Positions 1 through 8,692 of a DNA stretch of 64,000 nt are shown here, piece by piece. The notes beneath the pieces were generated by a model. The model searched no databases. It had not been told where the DNA came from and was given only the letters and a program-made list of their open reading frames with translations. Positions within the stretch are counted from its first letter, which is position 1, and every line of letters starts with the position of its first letter. The translations under genes were made by a program, and so were the position numbers. The stretch covers positions 31,049 to 95,048 of the forward strand of contig JAFPGC010000019.1 in the NCBI GenBank assembly GCA_017423025.1, written 5' to 3'. This stretch comes from Bacteroidales bacterium. GTDB lineage: Bacteria > Bacteroidota > Bacteroidia > Bacteroidales > UBA932.

Positions 1-522
1 AAGAAGTATCTGGAGGAAGTCCGTGCCCGTGCCACCGGCCTGGATGAGGCGGAAGAGTATGTGGCCAAACTCAACAGCAAGGAAGTGTTCTTCGAGGCCG
101 TGGCCCAGGAGCGCGCCCTGGAATTCTGCGGCGAGTTCCTCCGCAAGGCCGACCTTATCCGCTGGAACCGCCTGAAGAGCAGCATGGACTATGCCAAGGA
201 AGAAATGTTCGCCCTTCGGAATCTGGAGAGCGGGTATTTGACCTTCACCGGTGATGTGGCCTATTCCATCTCCGATGACGGCAAGTCCATGGATGTCATT
301 TTCCCGACCATCGGCGAAGAGATTCCGGCCGGTTATCAGGTTACCACCGGTTATATGACCAAGTATGACGATGCCAAGGCTTCCGGTTTCTACACGAACC
401 GCATCAACGGCATCTACTACAACAATCCCGACGAGTACATGTATTGGCCCATCTTCTACGATACCATTACCAACAGCCAGGGTGTCATCAAGAACGATTA
501 CCACTACGATAATCCTCAATAG
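1..522 (+). CDS. SusD/RagB-family nutrient-binding outer-membrane lipoprotein, C-terminal part
   Basis: The reading frame is open from the first base of the window to the stop at 520-522, so this is the last 173 codons of a longer gene whose start lies outside. The stretch around ERALEFCGEFLRKADLIRWN is the hallmark C-terminal SusD signature (an E-R-x-x-E-F-x-x-E-x-x-R-x-x-D-L-x-R-W pattern). SusD proteins sit on the cell surface as lids of SusC TonB-dependent transporters and bind glycans. The next gene starts 2 bp after the stop, which indicates an operon. The adjoining uronate genes suggest a pectic or other uronic-acid-rich ligand; that is inference. The partner susC would be expected upstream of the window. 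Confidence 0.93.
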   Translation, partial: KKYLEEVRARATGLDEAEEYVAKLNSKEVFFEAVAQERALEFCGEFLRKADLIRWNRLKSSMDYAKEEMFALRNLESGYLTFTGDVAYSISDDGKSMDVIFPTIGEEIPAGYQVTTGYMTKYDDAKASGFYTNRINGIYYNNPDEYMYWPIFYDTITNSQGVIKNDYHYDNPQ

Positions 523-524
523 CC

Positions 525-3500
525 ATGAAATACAATAAAATATTGAAATTTGTCGCTGCAGCCTTCCTCGCTGTCACTGCCGCTTCCTGCGTTCAGGCGC
601 CGTTTGACGAAGTGACCGAGATGAACCTGGCCCGCTGCCTCACTCCCATGAACCTGGATGCCCGGGTGAATGCCAATCTGGGAGATGTGGTTACGTTCTC
701 CTGGGATGTGGCCAAGGATGCAGAAGTGTATCTGCTCACCATTTACACGGACAAGGCGCTTTCCAACGTTTACACCAGCGAGACCCTGGCCCCGAACGAG
801 GTGCCTTACACCATGAAACTGGACGCCGATGCCACTTACTACTTCACCGTCGTAGCCCAGAACGAGGCCAAGAAGGATTCCAAGGTGGCTGCCTATGACA
901 GCGCCATCAAGACCTACGCCGTGAAGGACAACCTGTTCATGAAACTCCTGGACCGCAGCGATCGGAACATCACTGTGGGCTGGAGCACGGAGGTGGCCGA
1001 TTATACCGACGTTGACCGGGTGGTTTACCGCCGTCCCGGCGACGAGGCGACCGAGTCCACTCACACGCTCACAGAGGCCGAAATTGAATCGGGCTTCGCC
1101 CTCATCGAGGGCCTGCAGGCCGGTCAGGAGTATGAGTTCATCCTTTATTACAAGAGTGCTTCCCGCGGCCAGATCAATGCCTGGACGCTGGCTTCCACCG
1201 AAGGCATGACGGAAGTGGAAAGCCTGGAAGGCCTCAAGAATGCTATCCTCACTCCGGGTGTGAACATCTACCTCAAGCTCCTGGGCTCTCCTTACGACAT
1301 CGAGGCCCTGGATATCTCCACCGGTTTCTCCATCACCGGCCAGCTGAGCGTCGATGGCGAAATGCCTGTCCTCACCGGTGAACTGCACATCGCCGACAAC
1401 TGGAACGGCGACGGCCTGTACTTCGAGAACGTGACCTTCGACGGTGGTCCCACCGCCCTGGCCCCTTCCGGATTCGGCTTCGCCCTCCAGAACAAGAACG
1501 GCGGTACCGTAAAGGGTAAGAACATCGGAAACATCACCTATCTCAACTGCGTCATTACCAACTACACCAAGGGTCTCATCTACGAATGGGGCAACGACAT
1601 GGTGCTGGGTGACGTAACCTACTCCCACTGCGACATTACCAACATCAATGTGGACGGTACCGTAGGCGGTGATGTGTTTGACCTCCGCCAGGCTACCACC
1701 ATCGGCTCCCTTACCTTTGAGCACAACACCATCGCCCAGGGTATGCGTACCTTTATCCGCCAGGATGCCGGTTCCCTGGGAGCCCTGAACTTCAACAACA
1801 ACACTCTGTACAACCTGTGCTTTGTCGACAACGCCAACAACGCGGGTATCTTCGGTTTGCAGGTAGTCCCCGGCGAGTTCAACTTCAAGAACAACCTCTT
1901 CCTGGATATGACCGGCAAGGCCACCCTGGAAAGCGCCAACGTCAAGTACAAGAGCGCCTCGGACATGTCCGTATCGGCCGCCAACAACTACTTCTGGAGC
2001 CTTCCTGTCGGGGATGACGGTAGTGTAACCTATTTCACGGACAACTTTACCCTGGCGCAGGCTGCCGGTGTGATTCTGGACGAGGCCCCCTGCTACAATG
2101 CAGCCGGCGGTTACTTCAACATCCTCAACACTTCCGAGATCGCCGGCAAGAAGATCGGCGCCTCCAAGTGGTGGACTCCTTATGTGGAGGAACCGGAAGA
2201 CCTCACCATGGTCACCGTTCCCGTTCCCCACACCTGGAACCTGGGCAATGCCCGTTACTTCTCCGGCAACATCAAGAAGCAGATGGTACGCGACTATCTC
2301 TTCCTGGCCGGCAGCGAAGCCCTTCCTATCGTAGCGGCTGACGGCAAGCTCAACTTCCTGGAGCCCGTGATCGTGAACCGCCAGGGCGTGCCCCAGCACA
2401 ACTATGTGGCTTTCCACACGGATGTGCCCGGTTCCCTGGTAATCAAGGCCGACAATACCAGTGACTACACCAGCCACCTGGTGGTGGGCGTGGGCCCTGT
2501 GGACGGTTCTTCCATCGCCATCAAGGGTGGTGTCTCCGCCCTGGCAGAGCAGGGGAATGCCACCAAGATCCTCATCACCTCCATCACCGAGGAATCCGTC
2601 ATCTACATCTATCCTTCCGGTCCCGTTTCCCTGAGCCAGCTCTCCTGGACGGCCGATGTGACGCCGGTGAACACCGCCCTGCCTACGCCTCAGCCGAAGG
2701 CTACTCCCTCCACCATCACCGCCGGTGACGCCACCGATGTCGTGATTTCCTGGGAGCCCGTGGAGAATGCCGGCGGCTATTCCGTGGTGTTCAACGGCAA
2801 GACCTTCGACGTGGACGGCCTGGAATACACCATCGGCGGTACCACTACGGGTATGCTGGATGCCGGTTCCTACACCGTGAACGTGTACGCCAACCCGGAT
2901 GCCGACGACATCTACAACACCGAATCGGCCGCCGGCGTGGCTGCCTTCGCAGTGCTGCCCAAGGGCGGTGAAGGCGGTGACACCGAACTGGTCGTGACCA
3001 CGGTGGACGCCCTGCTGGCCGCTATCTCCGCCGGTAAGGAAGCGATCACCCTGGCCCCCGGCGAATACGACCTGGGCGGCGCCATCACCGTCATCGCCCC
3101 GCTTGCCCTCAAGGGTCAGGACGGTGCCGTGGTGAAGGGTGGTTTCAAGCTCAGCGGCGCAGCCGTGGGCAAGTTCTCCACCGAGAACCTCACCGTGGAG
3201 GCCAACGGCCTGGATATCTTCCTCAACCTGGACAACGCAGAAGGCGTGGTGGCCGAGGAAGTGACCATCAAGAATACCGTGATCGACGGCTTCACCAAGA
3301 GTGTCATCTATGCCTCCAACACGGCCGACAAGTTCGATGTGTCCAACATCGTCTTCTCCGGCGTGGAGGTGAAGAACCAGGGCTCCGGCCAGGGTGTCTT
3401 CGACCTGCGCAACGGTAAGTACCAGAGCTTCACCCTTCAGGAGAGCACCGTTACCGGAGGCCGCGACTTCCTGCGCATCGACGCTCCTTGCTCCATCTAC

Positions 3501-5693
3501 TCCGTGCTGGTGAAGAACAACACGCTCAACAACCTGAATGCCAGCGGCAATGCCGGCGGTATCTTCTGCGTGCGGGCAACGCCCAGCCTCTATGAGGTGA
3601 GCAACAATATCGTCGCCAATATCGAGAACTCCATCTCCGGCCGTACGGCCGCCATGGTTCCCAAGCTCAAGGGGAACGTCTGGTACAACATCGCCGACGT
3701 GTTCTACACCGGTTGCATCACGGCCGATCTGGCTGTGGACGGCCATGGCATAGTGCTGAGCGCAGATCCGTTCGCGGATGCCGCCAACGGTGACTACACC
3801 CTCACCAATGCAGTGGTGATGAGCCTGGGTGCCGGTGCTTCCAAGTGGAACCCCGCTACCGTACCGGCCACTTCCGGCGACTTCATCAAGGTAACCACGG
3901 CCGATGAGTTCCAGGCTGCCCTGGATGCCGGCAAGACCGACATCCTCCTTGCCGCCGGCGACTACGACCTGTCGGCCGCCGACATCACCCTGAGTGCCGG
4001 TATGCACCTCAAGGGCGAGCCCGGTACCAACGTCACCGTGAGCCAGTTCGTCCTGGCCGAAGGTGAACTGGGCAACCTCTACATCGAGGACATCAACTTC
4101 ACCGCAAGTGCCAATAACTTCATCAGCGTGGGCGCAGCCTCCGTGGTGAACAGCCTGGCCGTGACGAACTGCGTCATCACGGGCACCGGCAAGAGCATCT
4201 TCTACGGAAATGCCGATGAGTCCAAGTTCACTACGCTGTTGTTCTCCAACAACATCATCACCGGCCTGGGCGGCGGTCAGGGCACGTTCGATATCCGCAA
4301 GGGTTCCTACACGGCCGTCACCATCGCCAACAACACCATCGTGGGCGGACGTGACTTCATCCGTGCCGATGCCGGCAAGGTGACCGGTATGGTGAAGATC
4401 GTCAACAACGTCTTCGACGGCGTGACCCTGAACAACGGCAACGGCGTGCTCTATGTGCGCTCCACGCCCGAGAGCTATGTGGTCAAGAACAACCTGTTCC
4501 TGAATGAGAATGGCGAGAACAATCTGCTGTCCAAGGCTTCCGGCATTACGGTTCCTACCCAGATGGCTTCCAACTTCTTCTACAACTGCACCGCAGAGAA
4601 GTGGTGGACCGGCCTCATCAACCAGGAAGTGGCCCTGGCCAATGGTGGCGTCATCCTGGCCAACAATCCCGTGAAGGATGCGGCCAATGGCGACTACACC
4701 CTGGTAGACGCCCTGGCCCTGGCCTCCAACGTGGGCCCTGCCCGCTGGAATCCCAACGCCGGCGTAGTGAGCAGTGATATCACCGTCTCCTCCGTGGCCG
4801 AGCTGGTCAACGCCCTGGATGCCGGCAAGGAAGGCATCACCCTGAAGGCCGGTACCTACGACCTCCGGGAGGCTTCCGAAGGCGGTGTGCTCACCCTCAT
4901 CGCTCCGGTGAGCCTGGAAGGCAACGGTCCCGTGGAAATCATAGGCGGCTTCAAACTGGGTGTGGGTACCACCACCTTCGTGGCCAAGGGCATCCGCTTC
5001 AACGGCGCCGAAAAGGCCCTGGGCAATACCTTCGAGATAGCCGAGGCCACCGTGCTGGGCAAGATCCAGATTGAGGACTGCGAGATCTTTAACTACAACA
5101 AGAGCATCTTCTACGGCAACGGAACCGACTCCGATGTAGCCCTCTTCGACTTCCAGAAGAACCTGGTACACGGTTTCGGTACCGGTCAGGGCATGATCGA
5201 TGTCCGCAAGGGTATTTATGGGGTGGTGAACATCTCCAAGAATTCCTTCTATGACGGCGGCCGTGATTTCGTCCGCATCGACAAGTCCATCGCCTCCAGC
5301 ATCGCCATTACCAACAACACCTTCGCGGCCTGTTCCGTGGATGCCGGTAACGGTCTGCTCTGGATCCGTTCCCTGGCCGATGACCCGTCCAAGTACGTGG
5401 TGGCCAAGAACCTGTTCCTGAACATCGGCGGCAGTTCCCTGCTGGCCAAGAGCGGTGCCACCGTGCCGGTCATGGGCGACAACTGGTTCTTCAACGTGGC
5501 CGAAGGCTTCTTCGGCGGCGCCATCAGCCAGGAAGTGGCCACCGGTAACAATGGCGGCGTCCTCACCGAGGATCCTTGCGCCGGATCGGCCGAGTTCAAC
5601 CTGAAGCTCGTCGACGAAAACCTCAAGAAGGCCGACGTGGGCGACCCTCGCTGGAACTCCGCTTCTCCTTTCTACAGCGCTAAGAAGAAATAG
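525..5693 (+). CDS. Giant surface lipoprotein with four beta-helix modules (DUF4957/DUF5123-like) and FN3-like domains
   Basis: A 1722-residue protein beginning with a lipoprotein signal (lipobox near VTAASC), so probably exposed on the outer membrane. Residues about 40-230 and 715-815 look like fibronectin type III-like beta sandwiches. Four repeated modules begin near residues 228, 825, 1120 and 1418. Each has a 'DAGKxxITLxxGxYDL' start, an N/G-rich ladder of parallel beta-helix coils, a 'GQGxFDxRxGxY' coil followed by 'GGRDFxRxDA', and an end like 'GDYTLxxA...PxRWNP'. Such proteins commonly follow SusD in pectin loci and may bind polysaccharide or act as pectate-lyase-fold enzymes. I see no certain catalytic residues. 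Most relatives I know of carry one or two modules, so four is unusual. The Bacteroidota family assignment is from motif memory; the repeats are seen directly. Confidence 0.85.
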   Translation: MKYNKILKFVAAAFLAVTAASCVQAPFDEVTEMNLARCLTPMNLDARVNANLGDVVTFSWDVAKDAEVYLLTIYTDKALSNVYTSETLAPNEVPYTMKLDADATYYFTVVAQNEAKKDSKVAAYDSAIKTYAVKDNLFMKLLDRSDRNITVGWSTEVADYTDVDRVVYRRPGDEATESTHTLTEAEIESGFALIEGLQAGQEYEFILYYKSASRGQINAWTLASTEGMTEVESLEGLKNAILTPGVNIYLKLLGSPYDIEALDISTGFSITGQLSVDGEMPVLTGELHIADNWNGDGLYFENVTFDGGPTALAPSGFGFALQNKNGGTVKGKNIGNITYLNCVITNYTKGLIYEWGNDMVLGDVTYSHCDITNINVDGTVGGDVFDLRQATTIGSLTFEHNTIAQGMRTFIRQDAGSLGALNFNNNTLYNLCFVDNANNAGIFGLQVVPGEFNFKNNLFLDMTGKATLESANVKYKSASDMSVSAANNYFWSLPVGDDGSVTYFTDNFTLAQAAGVILDEAPCYNAAGGYFNILNTSEIAGKKIGASKWWTPYVEEPEDLTMVTVPVPHTWNLGNARYFSGNIKKQMVRDYLFLAGSEALPIVAADGKLNFLEPVIVNRQGVPQHNYVAFHTDVPGSLVIKADNTSDYTSHLVVGVGPVDGSSIAIKGGVSALAEQGNATKILITSITEESVIYIYPSGPVSLSQLSWTADVTPVNTALPTPQPKATPSTITAGDATDVVISWEPVENAGGYSVVFNGKTFDVDGLEYTIGGTTTGMLDAGSYTVNVYANPDADDIYNTESAAGVAAFAVLPKGGEGGDTELVVTTVDALLAAISAGKEAITLAPGEYDLGGAITVIAPLALKGQDGAVVKGGFKLSGAAVGKFSTENLTVEANGLDIFLNLDNAEGVVAEEVTIKNTVIDGFTKSVIYASNTADKFDVSNIVFSGVEVKNQGSGQGVFDLRNGKYQSFTLQESTVTGGRDFLRIDAPCSIYSVLVKNNTLNNLNASGNAGGIFCVRATPSLYEVSNNIVANIENSISGRTAAMVPKLKGNVWYNIADVFYTGCITADLAVDGHGIVLSADPFADAANGDYTLTNAVVMSLGAGASKWNPATVPATSGDFIKVTTADEFQAALDAGKTDILLAAGDYDLSAADITLSAGMHLKGEPGTNVTVSQFVLAEGELGNLYIEDINFTASANNFISVGAASVVNSLAVTNCVITGTGKSIFYGNADESKFTTLLFSNNIITGLGGGQGTFDIRKGSYTAVTIANNTIVGGRDFIRADAGKVTGMVKIVNNVFDGVTLNNGNGVLYVRSTPESYVVKNNLFLNENGENNLLSKASGITVPTQMASNFFYNCTAEKWWTGLINQEVALANGGVILANNPVKDAANGDYTLVDALALASNVGPARWNPNAGVVSSDITVSSVAELVNALDAGKEGITLKAGTYDLREASEGGVLTLIAPVSLEGNGPVEIIGGFKLGVGTTTFVAKGIRFNGAEKALGNTFEIAEATVLGKIQIEDCEIFNYNKSIFYGNGTDSDVALFDFQKNLVHGFGTGQGMIDVRKGIYGVVNISKNSFYDGGRDFVRIDKSIASSIAITNNTFAACSVDAGNGLLWIRSLADDPSKYVVAKNLFLNIGGSSLLAKSGATVPVMGDNWFFNVAEGFFGGAISQEVATGNNGGVLTEDPCAGSAEFNLKLVDENLKKADVGDPRWNSASPFYSAKKK

Positions 5694-5705
5694 TGAATTC
5701 ATAAA

Positions 5706-5733
5706 GGGAGCCGGGGGTGATACCCCGACTCTC
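5706..5733 (+). terminator. Intergenic hairpin between the surface lipoprotein gene and uxaC
   Basis: A stem of GGGAG-C-CGGGG against CCCCG-A-CTCTC (one C/A mismatch, one G-T pair) closes a 6-nt loop. A short T run (5742-5746) follows 8 nt later. It could be a weak terminator or an RNA-stability hairpin that lowers expression of the cytoplasmic genes relative to the susD part. Confidence 0.45.
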
Positions 5734-5760
5734 TTCCACGATTTTTAAAACACAAAACAT

Positions 5761-7173
5761 ATGACCTTCATTCATCCCGATTTCATGCTCCAGACGGAGA
5801 CTGCTAAGATGCTGTACCACCAGCACGCAGAGAAGATGCCCATTATTGACTACCATTGCCACCTGGTTCCGCAGTGGATTGCGGAGAACATCCAGTTCCG
5901 CGACATCACACAGCTCTGGCTGGTGGACAAGCACTACGGAGACCATTATAAATGGCGCGCCATGCGAGCCAACGGCGTTAGCGAGGAGTATCTCACCGGC
6001 GGCACCAAATCGTCCTGGGAAACCTTCGAGAAATGGGCCGAAACCGTCCCTTACACCATGCGCAACCCGCTGTATCACTGGACGCACCTGGAGCTGAGCC
6101 GTGTGTTTGGCATTGACAAGCTGCTCTGCCCGGCCACGGCTCGTGAAATCTTTGACGAGTGCAACGCCAAGCTGGCTACGCCCGAATTCCGCGGCCAGGC
6201 CCTCATCAAGAAGTTCCATGTGGAAGTGGTGTGCACCACCGACGACCCTGCCGACGACCTTCGCTGGCACAAGATGATTGCCGAGCATCCTTTCGGCGTG
6301 AAGGTGATTCCCGCCTGGCGTCCGGACCGGGCCATGGCCATCGAGAGCTCCACTTACAAGGAATACCTCCAGCAGCTGGGAGAGGCCGCCGGTATGGAAA
6401 TCAAATCCTACAGGGACCTCCAGGATGCCTTGCAGAAGCGTCACGACTTCTTTGCCGCCAATGGCTGCAAACTCAGTGACCATGGTCTGGAGAACTTCTA
6501 TTCGGCCCAATATACGGATGCTGAGATTAAATTGATTTTCCAGAAAGTGCTCATCGGCATAGCTCCTACGCTCGAAGAAGTGGAGAAATTCCGCAGCGCC
6601 TTCCTGCACGACCAGGCCGTCATGGACGCCGAGGCCGGCTGGGCGCAGCAATACCATATCGGCGCCATCCGCAACAACAACACCAAGATGTTCGCCGAGG
6701 TAGGGGCCGATACCGGATACGATGCCATCCACGACCTGGACATCGCTTCCGCCGGCCACCGTTTCTTCGACCGGCTCACCCAGGAGGGCAAGCTGGCCAA
6801 GACCATCCTCTACTGCCTGAATCCCAAGGACAATCCGGTAATGCTGACCATGGCCTATACCTTCAACGACGGCACCTTCCCCGGCAAGATGCAGTTCGGC
6901 AGCGGCTGGTGGTTCCTGGATCAGGAAGTGGGCATGCGCCGCCAGATGGAATCCCTGAGTAACCTGGGTCTCATCTCCCGCTTCGTGGGTATGCTCACGG
7001 ACAGCCGCAGCTTCATCTCCTATCCCCGTCACGAATATTTCCGCCGCATCCTCTGCGACCTGTTCGGCAAGGACATCGAAATGGGCAAGCTGCCCGCCTC
7101 CGAGATGGAATTCATCGGCCAGATGATCGAGGATATCTGCTACAACAATGCCAAGAATTATTTCAACTTCTAG
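5761..7173 (+). CDS. uxaC: Glucuronate/galacturonate isomerase (uronate isomerase)
   Basis: 470 residues, the same length as E. coli UxaC, and similar from end to end. It belongs to the amidohydrolase superfamily: the metal-binding His-x-His pair is at residues 32-34 in IDYHCHLVPQ. It converts D-galacturonate to D-tagaturonate and D-glucuronate to D-fructuronate in the cytoplasm, the entry step of hexuronate catabolism. The next gene, uxaA, starts one base after its stop, so the two are co-transcribed and likely translationally coupled. The first ATG at 5761 gives the canonical MTFIHPDFML N-terminus. Confidence 0.97.
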   Translation: MTFIHPDFMLQTETAKMLYHQHAEKMPIIDYHCHLVPQWIAENIQFRDITQLWLVDKHYGDHYKWRAMRANGVSEEYLTGGTKSSWETFEKWAETVPYTMRNPLYHWTHLELSRVFGIDKLLCPATAREIFDECNAKLATPEFRGQALIKKFHVEVVCTTDDPADDLRWHKMIAEHPFGVKVIPAWRPDRAMAIESSTYKEYLQQLGEAAGMEIKSYRDLQDALQKRHDFFAANGCKLSDHGLENFYSAQYTDAEIKLIFQKVLIGIAPTLEEVEKFRSAFLHDQAVMDAEAGWAQQYHIGAIRNNNTKMFAEVGADTGYDAIHDLDIASAGHRFFDRLTQEGKLAKTILYCLNPKDNPVMLTMAYTFNDGTFPGKMQFGSGWWFLDQEVGMRRQMESLSNLGLISRFVGMLTDSRSFISYPRHEYFRRILCDLFGKDIEMGKLPASEMEFIGQMIEDICYNNAKNYFNF

Positions 7174-7174
7174 T

Positions 7175-8668
7175 ATGAAGTACATCAAGATCAATCCGGC
7201 CGATAATGTGGCGGTGGCGCTGCAGGACCTTGCCGCGGGCGAGGTGGTGGAAGGCGTGAAGCTCCTGGCGGATGTGCCGCGGGGACATAAGATAGTCCTG
7301 AAAGACCTGGTGGCGGGGGAGGACGTAATCAAGTACGGCTTTCCCATCGGCCATGTGACCTGCGATGCCGCTGCCGGCACCCTGGTGGACCACAGCTGCA
7401 TCAAGACCAACCTGGAAGGTCTGCTGGAATACAAGTACGAACCTGTTGCAGCCGCCCAGGACGGGCTTTCTGCGCAGGCTGGCCAGGCATCCCGCACCTT
7501 CATGGGCTTCCGCCGGGCCGACGGACAGGTGGGCATCCGGAACCAGATCTGGGTAATCCCCACGGTGGGCTGCGTGAACGGCATCTGCCAGCAGATTGTC
7601 GAGCGCTTCAAGGCTGACCTTGCGGGCGAGAAGTCTTCGGTGGACGCCGTAGTCTGCTTTCCGCACAATTACGGCTGCTCTCAGCTGGGACAGGACCACG
7701 AGAATACGCGGATTGTCCTGGCCGATATGATCCACCACCCCAACGCCGGAGGCGTACTGGTGGTGAGCCTGGGCTGCGAGAACAACCAGCTGGATGCTTT
7801 CCGCGAGCTGGTGGGTCCGGTGGACGAGTCCCGGGTCAAGATGTTCGTGTGCCAGAAAGTGGAGGATGAGGTGGCCTATGGGGTGGAACGCCTGAAGGAA
7901 ATCTATGCCGTGGCCTCCCGGGATGTGCGCACGGAGGTTCCCGTGAGCGAACTGCGGGTAGGCCTGAAGTGCGGCGGATCGGACGGCCTGAGCGGCATTA
8001 CGGCCAACCCGCTGCTGGGCGTTTTCTCCGACTGGATTGTGGAGCAGGGGGGCACCACGGTGCTCACGGAGGTGCCGGAAATGTTTGGCGCCGAAACCAT
8101 CCTGATGAACCGCTGCCAGGATGAGGCCACCTTCGAAAAGACTGTCTCGCTCATCAACGACTTCAAGGAGTATTTCATGAAGCAGGGGATGCCGGTGTAC
8201 GAGAATCCCTCGCCCGGTAACAAGGCCGGCGGCATTTCCACCCTGGAAGAAAAGAGCCTGGGCTGCACGCAGAAATGCGGCTCCAGCATTGTCCGGGGCG
8301 TGCTCAAATACGGTGAACGCCTGAGCGTGAAGGGCCTGAATCTCTTATCGGCCCCGGGCAACGACCTTGTGGCTTCCACTGCGCTGGCGGCTGCCGGTTG
8401 CCAGGTGGTGCTCTTTACCACCGGCCGCGGCACTCCTTTCGGCTCTTTCGTCCCTACTGCCAAGATTAGCACCAATACGCCGCTGGCCGAAGGAAAACCC
8501 AACTGGATTGACTTCAACGCCGGTGTGCTGGCCCAGGGAGAACCCATGGACAGCGTGGCCGCCCGCTTTACGGACTTCGTACTTTCCGTAGCCAGCGGTG
8601 AGCCCGTGAACAGCGAACGGCACGGTATCCGGGAAATTGCCATCTTTAAATCTGGAGTGACATTGTAA
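7175..8668 (+). CDS. uxaA: Altronate dehydratase
   Basis: 497 residues, starting at ATG 7175 right after the uxaC stop. An upstream in-frame ATG at 7148 lies inside uxaC and would add a non-conserved extension, so I reject it. The N-terminal ~90 residues form the SAF domain of UxaA/GarD-type dehydratases. The rest is the catalytic domain with conserved Cys-containing segments (SYGCSQLGQDHENT-like, SLGCENNQ, LKCGGSDGLSGI). The enzyme dehydrates D-altronate to 2-keto-3-deoxygluconate (KDG), using iron. It acts after UxaB in the galacturonate branch. It is full length compared with E. coli UxaA (about 495 residues). Confidence 0.96.
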   Translation: MKYIKINPADNVAVALQDLAAGEVVEGVKLLADVPRGHKIVLKDLVAGEDVIKYGFPIGHVTCDAAAGTLVDHSCIKTNLEGLLEYKYEPVAAAQDGLSAQAGQASRTFMGFRRADGQVGIRNQIWVIPTVGCVNGICQQIVERFKADLAGEKSSVDAVVCFPHNYGCSQLGQDHENTRIVLADMIHHPNAGGVLVVSLGCENNQLDAFRELVGPVDESRVKMFVCQKVEDEVAYGVERLKEIYAVASRDVRTEVPVSELRVGLKCGGSDGLSGITANPLLGVFSDWIVEQGGTTVLTEVPEMFGAETILMNRCQDEATFEKTVSLINDFKEYFMKQGMPVYENPSPGNKAGGISTLEEKSLGCTQKCGSSIVRGVLKYGERLSVKGLNLLSAPGNDLVASTALAAAGCQVVLFTTGRGTPFGSFVPTAKISTNTPLAEGKPNWIDFNAGVLAQGEPMDSVAARFTDFVLSVASGEPVNSERHGIREIAIFKSGVTL

Positions 8669-8692
8669 ATAATTAATAATCAATAAAATATT

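Noticed and set aside
516-5702. 1728-codon open frame on the - strand opposite the beta-helix lipoprotein
   Set aside because: It is the codon-register antisense of a real gene with clear signal peptide and domains; its translation is rich in G, H, V and D without any recognisable domain.
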